From positions 2,166,839 to 2,230,838 of the forward strand of contig NW_008705564.1 of NCBI RefSeq assembly GCF_000186865.1: 64,000 nucleotides of DNA, in the 5' to 3' direction. Source of the DNA: Aureococcus anophagefferens. Taxonomy: Eukaryota; Sar; Pelagophyceae; Pelagomonadales; Pelagomonadaceae. Shown piece after piece: positions 1 through 8,234 of this stretch; position 1 is the stretch's first letter, and each line of letters begins with the position of its first letter. The notes under the pieces were generated by a model, which worked only from the letters and a program-made list of their open reading frames with translations, was not told the DNA's origin and did no database searches. The position numbers and the translations under genes are program-made.

Positions 1-842
1 GAGAATGCGAGCACGTGCACGAAGACGTCGTCGGGGATGCGGGGGTCGAGGAAGAGCCGGGCTTGCGCGCGCTCGTGGCACGGGGCCGTGCGGAAGTGCG
101 TCGGCAGCTCGCGGCGGAGGGCGAGGAGCTGTTTTCGCGGCGCGGCGACGTACGCGGACCAGCTGCCGGCCGCGCGGACGTCCGCGAGGAACGCGGCTTT
201 CTCCGCGCGTTCGGAGACAAGTCCCATGGCCTCGAAATCTCGGCCGCTGGCACTAAGCACGTCGAGCGACGCGCCCCGACTGAGGAAGAGCTTGCACGTT
301 TTGACGACGTTGGCGTACGGGCTGCTGGCGGCACGATGGAGCGCGGTAAGCCAATAGCGACCGCGCGCCGCATCGACGTCAGCGCCGGCGTCCAGCAGGA
401 GGACCGCTGCGTCGCATCGGCAGTAATCGGCGGCGGCGTGCAGCGGCGTATAGGACGAGTTGGCCGTCACCGCTTCCACGTCCGCACGGTGGTCCAGGAG
501 CCAACGAATGACCGAACAGTACCCAAGCTCAGCTGCGCGATGCAGGCGCGTTTTCCCGGGAAAATCAATTAAGCCATACTGGTAGAACTTGAGAGCATTG
601 ATGTCGCCGCCAGAGCGGACCCACGCCCGCGCTTCGTCGAGAAAGGCCTGTTCCTCGGACGGCCGTAGGAGAAGACGTTCGTTCGCGTAGGCGACGACGA
701 CGTCGTCGTCCGAGTCCGCGCCGCCGCCGACGTCGGCGAGGGCGGCCGCGGGCCGGCTCGGCGCGCCGCCGTCCGCCGCGGGCGGCGCGCCGCCGCGGCT
801 CTTCTTCGCGCAGCGGCGCCGCCGCCGCGCGGAGCTGACCAT
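1..842 (-). CDS. Ankyrin-repeat protein, 3'-partial at window edge
   Basis: Reading leftward from an ATG at 842 the frame stays open to base 1, about 280 residues, and an in-frame stop lies just upstream of the ATG. The N-terminus is basic and Ala/Gly-rich, then an acidic DSDDD stretch. Ankyrin-type motifs follow around 540-330: TRLHRAAELGYCSVIRWLLD, YTPLHAAADYCRCDAAVLLL and LTALHRAA, each with the TPLHxAA signature and a DAGADVDA-like turn. Past the repeats the protein continues as a helical region with no recognised domain, and its end is outside the window. Ankyrin repeats mediate protein binding, so no specific function can be named. The start is 155 bp from the divergent vWA gene, suggesting a shared promoter region. 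Confidence 0.8.
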   Translation of the reverse strand, partial: MVSSARRRRRCAKKSRGGAPPAADGGAPSRPAAALADVGGGADSDDDVVVAYANERLLLRPSEEQAFLDEARAWVRSGGDINALKFYQYGLIDFPGKTRLHRAAELGYCSVIRWLLDHRADVEAVTANSSYTPLHAAADYCRCDAAVLLLDAGADVDAARGRYWLTALHRAASSPYANVVKTCKLFLSRGASLDVLSASGRDFEAMGLVSERAEKAAFLADVRAAGSWSAYVAAPRKQLLALRRELPTHFRTAPCHERAQARLFLDPRIPDDVFVHVLAF

Positions 843-997
843 CGTCTCGACCCGGGCCTTCTAAAAGCGCGCAAGTTGAAGAATCAGGTTCCGCCCAAGG
901 GGAGCTTCACCATGGCTACAGTGCCCCTTGTTCCACCAAATCATCGTTCGGCCCGACCAAGGTGGCAGCCCGCCTGCGGCGCCGCCCTTCTCTTCCA

Positions 998-3106
998 ATG
1001 GGTTTCTCCTCCGCGGAGACGACCCGGCGGCGGCTGGACGGGGCCGGCGGGGACGACGCCTTCGCGACGATGGCCGTGGCGACGCCCGTCGACGAGATCG
1101 CGACGACGACGGACTCCGAGGCCTTTTTCACGACGACGGCCTGCTACGCGCACCCGTCGCCGCAGGCGCCCTTCGTGCCCCGGGCCCTCGACGCCGCGCC
1201 GCCGCCCTTCGAGCCGACCATCGCCATGGTCGCGGAGATGGACCTCGGCGAGGCGCTCGGCGCGACGCGCGTCGCGGAGTCCGACCTCGGCGGCGCGCTC
1301 GGCGCGCCGCGGCCCAGCGCGGCGCCCGGCGGCCGCCTGCCGCCGCTGCCGCTCGACCTGTCGGGGCGGAGCCTGGACCTCGGCGCGCCGCCGCTCTCGA
1401 GCGGCCGGCGCCGGCCGCGGCGCGCGGCGCCGCGCGGGCCCGCGCCGCGGCCCGGCGACGACGACCCGCCGCCGGCCTACGACGCCGCGTACGACCCGCC
1501 GCCGGCCTACGACGACGCGCCGCGCCAGCCGTCGGGTGGCCTCGCGCGCTGCGGGAGCCTGGACGGCCTCTGGCGCGAGGTCGCGTCGCCGCGGCACCGC
1601 GGCGGCGACGCGGAGGCGTACTTGCAGCGCCTGAACCTGCCGCTCGGGCTCAAGCTCCAGCTCCAGAAGTCCGTCGACACCTACGTCGAGCGCATCTGGA
1701 TCATCGATAATTCGGGCTCCATGAGCACCTGCGACGGCCACAAGATCATGCGCAGCGCCTGCGGCGACGTGTCCGTGACGTGCAGCCCTGTGTGCAAATC
1801 AACCGCTGGTTCGGACGTCCCGACCAAACTTCAAAATTCTCTAGCTCGGTCGAATCGAAGTCGTTTTGGCTAATTTTTGGACGAGTCGATTGCTCTCGGC
1901 GAGTTCTCGAAGCACGGCGCCCATTGAAGTCGTGTTGAAGATTTATTCTCCACACAGCTGCAGCCGCTGGGAGGAGCTCACGGACACGATCCACTGGCAC
2001 GCGACGCTCGCGGCGCGGCTCCGCGCGCCGACGACCTTCGTGCTGTTGAACCCGCCGGGCAACGGCGAGCCCCAGAGCTGCAGGGTCGGCTACGAGCGCG
2101 ACAAGCGCTGGCTCCACCGGGGCCACGACTCGATCTACTGCGACCCGGCCGACGGGTCCATCACGCACACCGTCGACGAGGACTCGGCGGAGTTCGAGGT
2201 CGAGCGGCTGAAGAACATGCTCGCGTCGGGGCCCGGGGGCAAGACGCCTCTGTGCGCCGCCGTGACGTCGGTCTGCGGCGTGCTCGCGCGGCGCGCGCCG
2301 GAGTTGCGCTCCCGCGGGCGGAAGGCGTGCGTCGTCATCGCGTCCGACGGCGCGGCGACGGACGGCGACGTGCACGCGGCGCTCGCGCCCCTGCGGGACC
2401 TGCCGGTCTGGGTCATCGTGCGCCTCTGCACGGACGAGGAGAAGGTCGTGAACTACTGGGGGCGCGTCGACGAGGACCTCGAATTGGACATGGACGTGCT
2501 CGACGATCTGGTCGGCGAGGCGAACGAGGTCTGCGAGCTGAACCCGTGGCTGAGCTACCCCATGGTGCTGCACCGGCTCCGGGAGTTCGGCAGCTCGGAC
2601 AAGATCTTCGACCTGCTCGACGAGCGGCCGCTGAGCCTCGCGGAGGCCAGGGCAGGAAAAGAGAGCGAAATTCCCAACTTCAAAGGCTCCTCTCTCGGCC
2701 GTTGTCCAGTCGTTTCGGCTGATTTTTGGACGAGCGATCATCTCTTGGAACGGTCTCGAAGCGTGGGTGCTTTTTCCGGAACGCGCGCGCGCGGAACACT
2801 CACGTTGAAGCGAACTTGAATCTCTCTTTTCCTGCCCAGGCGGAGGCGGCGGACCTCGCGAAGCTGATCTTAGGGCCGCAGGCGACGGCGGCGCTCCCGC
2901 ACCCGGAGCTCGACTTCCCCGCCTTTTCCCGGGCGCTCAAGGGCGCCCTGGCCTGCGAGCCGGCGGTCTGGTGCCCGCTGCGGAAGCGGCTCCTGCCCTG
3001 GATCAACGTCCGGAAGCTCCGGAAGCTCCGGAAGCGCAAGCCGCTCCTGAGCCACCCGGCGCTGCTCCGCGCCCAGAGCTCGAGCGCCGCCTGCGTCCTG
3101 TCGTAA
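998..3106 (+). CDS. von Willebrand A-domain protein, three exons split by two introners
   Basis: Exons 998-1791, 1958-2651 and 2840-3106 join in frame to about 584 residues. The first ~220 residues are low-complexity, Pro/Ala-rich, with a repeated DDPPPAYDAAYDPPPAYDD patch resembling PY motifs. A vWA domain follows: beta-1 with the MIDAS signature DNSGS (WIIDNSGSMS), a GGKTPLC segment matching the MIDAS threonine loop, and VVIASDGAATDGD matching the third metal-site aspartate region. vWA domains of this kind bind ligands through a divalent metal. The C-terminus is helical and basic. Both introns are transposon-like: a GT-AG family B element (phase 2) and a GC-AG family A element (phase 0). 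The ATG at 998 is the first in frame. Intracellular location is likely because no signal peptide is visible. Confidence 0.8.
1788..1957 (+). mobile_element. Introner, family B copy 1 (intron 1792-1957)
   Basis: A 170-bp element beginning CTGTGTGCAAATC and ending TCTCCACACAG, flanked by the near-perfect 8-bp duplication GTGCAGCC (1780-1787) / CTGCAGCC (1958-1965). The splice donor GTGCAAAT lies 4 nt inside the element and the acceptor is its last base. The inner segment TTTTTGGACGA plus a TCTCGAAGC block is shared with families A, B and D. It is sense-oriented with respect to the vWA gene. Confidence 0.85.
2648..2839 (+). mobile_element. Introner, family A copy 1 (GC-AG intron 2652-2839)
   Basis: A 192-bp element starting CAGGGCAGGAAAAGAG and ending CTCTTTTCCTGCCCAG, between perfect 8-bp duplications GCGGAGGC (2640-2647 and 2840-2847). 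Frame continuity requires a phase-0 intron with donor GCAGGA and acceptor CCCAG. It carries the family-A internal blocks CGAAATTCCC, TTTTTGGACGAGCGATCA and ACTCACGTTGAAGC. Confidence 0.9.
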
Positions 3107-3326
3107 TTAAAAAAAAAGGGCGTTTGTTTCATGGGGTGCTTGCGGGCGACAGTGGCGGCGAGGCCTGGCGCGCGCGGCGACGCGCGCCGCTGGTGGCGCT
3201 GAGCGCGCGGCGCCAGTTGTTGAGAGCGCTCAAAAAGCATCTCCCAAGGTCGACCCGCGCGCCGCCTCGTCGCGCCGCGCGACAACCGAACGCAGCTCCA
3301 GCTCCAGCGCGCGCATAAACCAAACG

Positions 3327-5006
3327 ATGGACGACGACGACGACGACCTCTTCGGCGACGTGCCCGCCGTGCGGCGCCCGGCGAAGAAGCCCAAGCCGTC
3401 GACGTCGCTCCTCGACAGCTTCATGGTCGCCGACGCGAAGAAGGCGTCGCGCCTCGAGTCCCTGCGGCTCCAGAACGCGGCGTCCCGCGAGAAGGTCGCG
3501 TCGATCAGCGAGAGCAAGGAGCCCTGCTGCGAGCCCGGCGGCGGCGCCGCGGCGCCGCAGATCGACTGGGACTACATCCGCCGCGGCGCGGGCGCGGCGC
3601 CGCCGCCGGCGAAGAAGCTCGTCGACGGCTCCGACGACGAGGACGGCGTCGGCGGCGCCCTGGACGACGAGGTCTACGAGGCCGTCATCGGCGCGGCGCT
3701 GCCCGCGCACCTCGGGTCGCCGGACGAAGCGACCGCGGCGAAACTGCTCGCGCAGGCGCGCTTCGAGCTGTCGCGGGACGCGGGCGCCGCGCGCGAGTGC
3801 AAGGACAGCAACGCCGTCGCCCTCGCGGAGTACGGCCTCCTCGAGGCCTTCGCGCAGCTCGCCGCGGAGGACGACGACGCGGCCGCGGCGGCCGCCGCGG
3901 ACGCGGGCTCGCCGCGGCGGCGGCCGCCGGACGCGACCGCGCGCCTCGTCGAGGCGCTCGAGGAGGCCTACGGCGCCCACTACGTGACCACGCAGCGCGG
4001 GCTCGGCGCCGCGGCGGGCCTGCGGAAGCTCGACGTCGGCGCCGCGCTGATCCGCTGGCTCCAATTGCTCGTCGCGTTCGACGCGCGCGACGCGGTCGCC
4101 TTCGGCGCCGCGGAGACGCTGGCCAAGCTCGCGGAGACCCACGACGCGGCGACGCGGCCGCTGCTGACGCCGGACGTCGTCACGCTCGTGCTGCGCCACT
4201 ACGTCAAGGCGCCGCTCGACCTCGGCGAAGCTCTGGGCGGCGCGGGGCCCGGGTCGACGCGCGACGGCAACGCGCCCGCGCCGCGCCGCCTCGCGCGCTG
4301 CCTCGGCGTCTGGGCGGCCTGCGTCGACGCCGGGGCCGCGGCCCTCGACGCGCCGGCGCTCGCGGCGCTCGGGAAAGTCTGCGCGGGCGTCGTAGCCCCC
4401 GACGCCGCGGTCCACGACTGCCGCGGGTGCCGCGCGGCCGCGCGGGACCTCGCGCGCGCGGCGCTCCTCGCCGCGGCGGACTTCGACGGCTTCGGCGACC
4501 TGCTCGCGCCGGCGCTGGTCGAAGACGCGGCGCCGCTCTCCGCCGGCGACGCCGCGGCTCGCTACGTGATCGCTTTGAACGCGCTCCCCTGCCCGGCCGA
4601 CGGCCGCTTCGTCGCCGCGCACGTCGCCGCGGCGACCGGGGCCCTCGTGGGCCTCGGGGCGCTGGACGACGCCGGCGTTCCGCCCCCCGCGCGCGTCGCG
4701 GCCGCGCTGCACAAGTGCGAAACCTCGAAAACCGCCGAGTCGCCGTGCCTCGGCGCGCACGAGACATTCTACGCCGCGCTCGCCTGCTGCGCGTCCCTCT
4801 TCTCCCAGCTCGCGCCGACGTTGGCGCCTCCGGACCGCGCGCTCATCGAGGACGCGGCCCAGGCCCTCAAGCGCAAGCTCCGCAACGAGATGGACCCCAT
4901 GGCCGCGCGGAACATCGAGCTCCTCGACGCGCTCCTCACGGACCTCAAGCTCGACACGACGAAGAAGGTCTCCAAGCAGACGACCCTCGACTTCGCCGCC
5001 AAGTAG
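3327..5006 (+). CDS. Unknown 559-aa Ala-rich helical protein with C-terminal PIP-box-like tail
   Basis: Single-exon gene from ATG 3327 to TAG. The N-terminus is acidic (MDDDDDDLFGDV), then a basic KKPKPSTS patch, followed by long Ala/Leu/Asp helices suggestive of alpha-solenoid packing from about residue 120 to 530. It ends KKVSKQTTLDFAAK. The QTTLDF core resembles a PCNA-interacting motif, but the second aromatic of a canonical PIP box is missing. Basic and acidic patches hint at a nuclear protein, for example a replication or repair scaffold. That is inference only, and I recognise no family with confidence. The 5' side carries a short run of A residues after the vWA stop. No intron is needed. 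Confidence 0.7.
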   Translation: MDDDDDDLFGDVPAVRRPAKKPKPSTSLLDSFMVADAKKASRLESLRLQNAASREKVASISESKEPCCEPGGGAAAPQIDWDYIRRGAGAAPPPAKKLVDGSDDEDGVGGALDDEVYEAVIGAALPAHLGSPDEATAAKLLAQARFELSRDAGAARECKDSNAVALAEYGLLEAFAQLAAEDDDAAAAAAADAGSPRRRPPDATARLVEALEEAYGAHYVTTQRGLGAAAGLRKLDVGAALIRWLQLLVAFDARDAVAFGAAETLAKLAETHDAATRPLLTPDVVTLVLRHYVKAPLDLGEALGGAGPGSTRDGNAPAPRRLARCLGVWAACVDAGAAALDAPALAALGKVCAGVVAPDAAVHDCRGCRAAARDLARAALLAAADFDGFGDLLAPALVEDAAPLSAGDAAARYVIALNALPCPADGRFVAAHVAAATGALVGLGALDDAGVPPPARVAAALHKCETSKTAESPCLGAHETFYAALACCASLFSQLAPTLAPPDRALIEDAAQALKRKLRNEMDPMAARNIELLDALLTDLKLDTTKKVSKQTTLDFAAK

Positions 5007-5202
5007 GCGGCACGGCCTGAGACGGTAACATTAGTGCACCTTGCACTGATCGTGAAGATTTGCGAGCGCGCGCGTGCTCTCTCTCCAGACGTCAGACCGC
5101 CGGCGTCGCGCCGCGTCGAAGAAAGCGCGCACCGCATACGAGTCGACGAAGGCCGCCGAGCGCAGCGAAGAAAGCGTCGGCGCGCCGTCACCGTATACTA
5201 CC

Positions 5203-6078
5203 ATGCTCCGCGCCACGATCCTCACCGACAGCCAGCGCGCCGTGAAGCAGTGCGCCAGACTCTTCGACCAGCTCCGCCTGACCTGCGAGGCGCCCTTCGC
5301 CGTCGGCAGCACGGGGAGCCGGACGGCCTACGCCGCGGACAACGTGGGCATCGAGGTCCTGGAGGTGTCCTGGCTGTCGCGCGTCCGGCAGGCCCGCGGC
5401 GCGCCGCCGCTGGGTTCGTTGGTCGCCTTCGGCGCGACGACGGGCGCGTCGACGTCCGTCGGCGCCCTCGTGCACCGGTGCTGGCGCGACGGGCCGGGCC
5501 TGGCGCTCGGCGGCTTCGAGTTCGCGCCCGGCGCGCGCGGGCGGCTGCGCGAGGTCGTGCTGAGCTCGTCGGGCGTCGAGGCCTCCGCGCGGGAGCTCTG
5601 CGACGCCGCGCGGCGGTGCCACGGCGCGACGTCGGCGTCGCCGGGCGTGCTGCGGTCCGGCGCCGTCGACTTCCGCGTGCAGCCCCTGTCGCTGGGCACG
5701 TCGGCGCTCGTGCTCCGCACCGAATCCGTCGCCGACGCGCTCGAGGAGCTCCGTTCGTGCGGCGCGCGCGCGGACCGCGTGGGCCACTCGGCGTTCGGCG
5801 ACCCGGGCCAGCTCGTGCTGGGCCTCCCCTGGGCGGCCGGCGGCGTCGAGCTGCGCCTCTGCGAGCGGCTCGAGCCCGCTTCACAGTTCCACGAGTCGCA
5901 CTCCGCGATCGCGGACTCGCCGGACGTGATCCCGGACCTCCAGTCGAAGCACCTCGCGGGCGCCGTCGAGGGCGCCGACGACGCGAGCGCCGCGACGGCG
6001 CGGGACCCCATCGGCCACTGCTGGATCGAGGCCCACGCCATGCTCAAGAGGCCACACAAGCTCTTCCTCGCCAAGTAG
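5203..6078 (+). CDS. VOC/glyoxalase-fold-like protein (tentative)
   Basis: ATG at 5203 to TAG at 6078, 291 residues, no intron. The second half has the rhythm of a vicinal-oxygen-chelate module: ALVLRTESVADALEELRS (strand then helix), a turn with HSAFGDPGQLVLGLP, then GGVELRLCERL. The first half has a weaker matching repeat. VOC proteins include glyoxalases, dioxygenases and resistance proteins. Metal ligands cannot be assigned securely, so activity is unknown. The frame is open upstream of the ATG but only through non-ATG codons, so 5203 is the best start. No clear targeting signal. Alternative: an unrelated alpha/beta protein. Confidence 0.6.
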   Translation: MLRATILTDSQRAVKQCARLFDQLRLTCEAPFAVGSTGSRTAYAADNVGIEVLEVSWLSRVRQARGAPPLGSLVAFGATTGASTSVGALVHRCWRDGPGLALGGFEFAPGARGRLREVVLSSSGVEASARELCDAARRCHGATSASPGVLRSGAVDFRVQPLSLGTSALVLRTESVADALEELRSCGARADRVGHSAFGDPGQLVLGLPWAAGGVELRLCERLEPASQFHESHSAIADSPDVIPDLQSKHLAGAVEGADDASAATARDPIGHCWIEAHAMLKRPHKLFLAK

Positions 6079-6139
6079 CGCGCGCCTTGTTCGCCGCCCG
6101 GCCGATGTAACTTTTTCCGTTCGTTACTGGGCCCTTCGC

Positions 6140-6964
6140 CTAGGGCGCGAAGACGACCGCCGCGCCGGCGCCCTCGGGCGAGAGCACCGCGCACGTCGCG
6201 CCGAGCGCCGCGGCTTCGTCCGCGCCGAGCGGCGCGGGCGCGACGACGCCCGCGACGGCCGGCGACCGCGCGGCGGCGACGACGGCGGCGAGGTCCGCGG
6301 CCGCGCCCGGGACGAGGACGACGGGGATGTCGAAGCCCACGGGGCTCTCCTCGGCGTCGTCGTGGCGGATGCCCTTGAGGTCCACGTGGCTGCCCAACGC
6401 CATCCGCGACCGGTTCGCCTCGAGGGCCGCGACGGCCAGGGCCGCCGCCGCGGCGTCGGCGACGCGGGCGACGAAGAAGTCGGGCGCGGACGCCGCGCCG
6501 ACCTTGAGGTAGGCCTCCGCGTCGCCGTCGACGTCGAGCGACAGGCCCGCGGCCGCCGCGCCGTCGCCGCGCGCCGCCAACAGGCACTCGAGGTCCAGCG
6601 CCAGCAGCGTCTCCGCGAAGAGCTTCTTCTCGCCCTCGGACACGAGCGACCGCGGCACGCAGTGGCGGTACCCGCTCGGCTGCGTCTTCTTGAGCGTCTG
6701 GTCCGGCTCGTTGACCTCGTAGTAGGAGATGTCGTTGTCGCGGCCGTAGTCCTCGAAGAAGGGCACGGCCTGGGACTCGAGGAAGGGCACGCCCCACTTC
6801 GTGCCCGTCGCGATGGCCGCGACGTCGCCTTTTTCGAAGAGCGCGGCGTACTGCGCCGTCAACGCGGCGCGGCCCTCGGCCTTGAGGAGCAGCTCCGCGC
6901 CGAGGAGGCTGTCGCCGCTGGCGACGGTCTTCAGGAGGATGCGCGCGCCTTTCGAGAGCTGCAT
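6140..6964 (-). CDS. Unknown 274-aa protein
   Basis: ATG at 6964 reading left to TAG at 6140. The N-terminal half contains helices and a GVPFLESQAVPFFEDYGRDN segment. The C-terminal half alternates Ala-rich helices with short hydrophobic strands (FDIPVVLVPG, CAVLSPEG, AAVVFAP at the very end), giving the look of an alpha/beta fold. I recognise no family. It is transcribed away from the FKBP gene across a 166-bp spacer, so the two may be co-regulated. The gene is convergent with the VOC-like gene, with 61 bp between stops. Confidence 0.65.
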   Translation of the reverse strand: MQLSKGARILLKTVASGDSLLGAELLLKAEGRAALTAQYAALFEKGDVAAIATGTKWGVPFLESQAVPFFEDYGRDNDISYYEVNEPDQTLKKTQPSGYRHCVPRSLVSEGEKKLFAETLLALDLECLLAARGDGAAAAGLSLDVDGDAEAYLKVGAASAPDFFVARVADAAAAALAVAALEANRSRMALGSHVDLKGIRHDDAEESPVGFDIPVVLVPGAAADLAAVVAAARSPAVAGVVAPAPLGADEAAALGATCAVLSPEGAGAAVVFAP

Positions 6965-7130
6965 CGTCCCGACTTTGCGACAGCCGCGGTCCGAAGCCTC
7001 CAGCAGCTGCGATCGATGGCCGCGGCGAAATTTCAGCGATGCTGAAAACTTCCACATCGATCGTCGTCCATCGACCTCGACGCTCGACGCTCCGCCGCCG
7101 CACTCGCGGACAGCGAACGCCAAAGCACCC
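6965..7130. promoter_or_regulatory. Divergent promoter spacer (unknown protein / FKBP)
   Basis: 166 bp separate two ATGs pointing outward. This must hold both 5'UTRs and promoters. It contains a short inverted pair, GCTGCGATCGATGGC and CATCGATCGTCGTC. No TATA box is clear. This is the typical arrangement throughout the window. Confidence 0.4.
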
Positions 7131-8153
7131 ATGGCCGACGATCCCAATGGCGAGGCCGCGGGCATCGCGTTCCTCGAGGCGAACAGGGCCAAGCCCGGCG
7201 TCGTGTCGCTGCCGACGGGCCTCCAGTACAAGGTGCTCGTCGAGGGCGCGGGCCTCAAGCACCCGACGGTCGACTCGCCCTGCGAGTGCCACTACGCGGG
7301 CATGCTGCTCGACGGCACGACCTTCGACAGCTCCTACAAGCGCGGCAAGCCGAGCACCTTCGCGCCGAACCAGGTCATCAAGGGCTGGACCCAGGCGATG
7401 CAATTGATGGTCGTCGGCGACAAGTGGGAGATGTACATCCCCTACGAGCTCGCCTACGGCGCCAACGGCAAGCCGCCGAAGATCCCCGCCAAGGCCATGC
7501 TGATCTTCGTCATGGAGATCGTGCGCATCAAGGGCGACAGCACGCCCGTGACGAACTTCCCGGCCTGGGCGCCCGACGATCTGGCGCTCTGGACCGCCAA
7601 GGACGAGGCCGCGTGCGACGCGTGGCGCGAGGCCAAGGCCAAGAAGTACGAGGCCGGCGACGAGAAGCTTCTAGCCAAGTACGCCGACCGCGGCGCCTTC
7701 GACGCCTGGCTCGACAAGCAGTGCCTGTCCACGAAGAACCAGGCGCTGTGGAAGCGGACCAAGGCCGCGAAGCGCGCCGCGGGCGCGGACGCGTCGAGCC
7801 CGCCGCCGCCCGACGAGAAGCCCAAGCTCGACGCCAAGATCGCGCGGAAGCTCCTCGACGGCTGCCTCGCGGCCATCACCGTGCCCGCGACGAAGGAGAA
7901 GCTCGTCAAGATCGTCGAGGACATCGAGGGTACGGGCGACGAGTCGCAAAAGGGCATGCTCCGCATGGTCAAGCTCATGCCCGTCGTCTCCGAGATCCTC
8001 GCGCCCGTGCTCGACGACCACGGCTACGCCAAGGACGACCTCATGACCGTCGCCATGCAGCTCCAGGGCTTCGCGGCCGAGGACCCGACCATCGGCGTCG
8101 ACACGATGAAGCTCATCAAGGCCGTCCAGGGCGACCTCTCCGACTTCGTCTAG
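7131..8153 (+). CDS. FKBP-type peptidyl-prolyl isomerase with C-terminal extension
   Basis: ATG 7131 to TAG, 340 residues. Residues ~15-130 form an FKBP domain: a GLQYKVLVEGAG start, CECHYAGMLLDGTTFDSSYKRG (flap and active-site strand), QVIKGWTQAMQLMVVGDKWEMYIP and LAYGANG, ending LIFVMEIVRIKG. These match the FKBP family core, which accelerates cis-trans prolyl isomerisation in protein folding. The N-terminal half most resembles bacterial Mip/FkpA-type and organellar FKBPs. A long helical, lysine-rich extension follows with no recognised domain. No signal peptide is evident. The last 49 bp including the stop are duplicated just downstream. Confidence 0.85.
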   Translation: MADDPNGEAAGIAFLEANRAKPGVVSLPTGLQYKVLVEGAGLKHPTVDSPCECHYAGMLLDGTTFDSSYKRGKPSTFAPNQVIKGWTQAMQLMVVGDKWEMYIPYELAYGANGKPPKIPAKAMLIFVMEIVRIKGDSTPVTNFPAWAPDDLALWTAKDEAACDAWREAKAKKYEAGDEKLLAKYADRGAFDAWLDKQCLSTKNQALWKRTKAAKRAAGADASSPPPPDEKPKLDAKIARKLLDGCLAAITVPATKEKLVKIVEDIEGTGDESQKGMLRMVKLMPVVSEILAPVLDDHGYAKDDLMTVAMQLQGFAAEDPTIGVDTMKLIKAVQGDLSDFV

Positions 8154-8220
8154 GCGACTTTAAAAAGGTTTGCTCATCAGGGCCGTCCAGGGCGACCTCT
8201 CCGACTTCGTCTAGGCGACT
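8111..8220 (+). repeat. 49-bp tandem duplication of the FKBP 3' end
   Basis: The segment 8111-8159, which holds the last coding bases, stop and first 3'UTR bases of the FKBP gene, recurs at 8172-8220 with one mismatch and a 12-bp AT-rich linker. The second copy lies past the stop and is non-coding for FKBP. Confidence 0.9.
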
Positions 8221-8234
8221 CTAGGAAAAAACGG

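Noticed and set aside
5030..5060. A shared TTGCACTGATCGTG word at 5041 and ~41735 as a mobile element end
   Set aside because: Only 14 bp, no duplications or inverted partner, and the surrounding sequence does not match.
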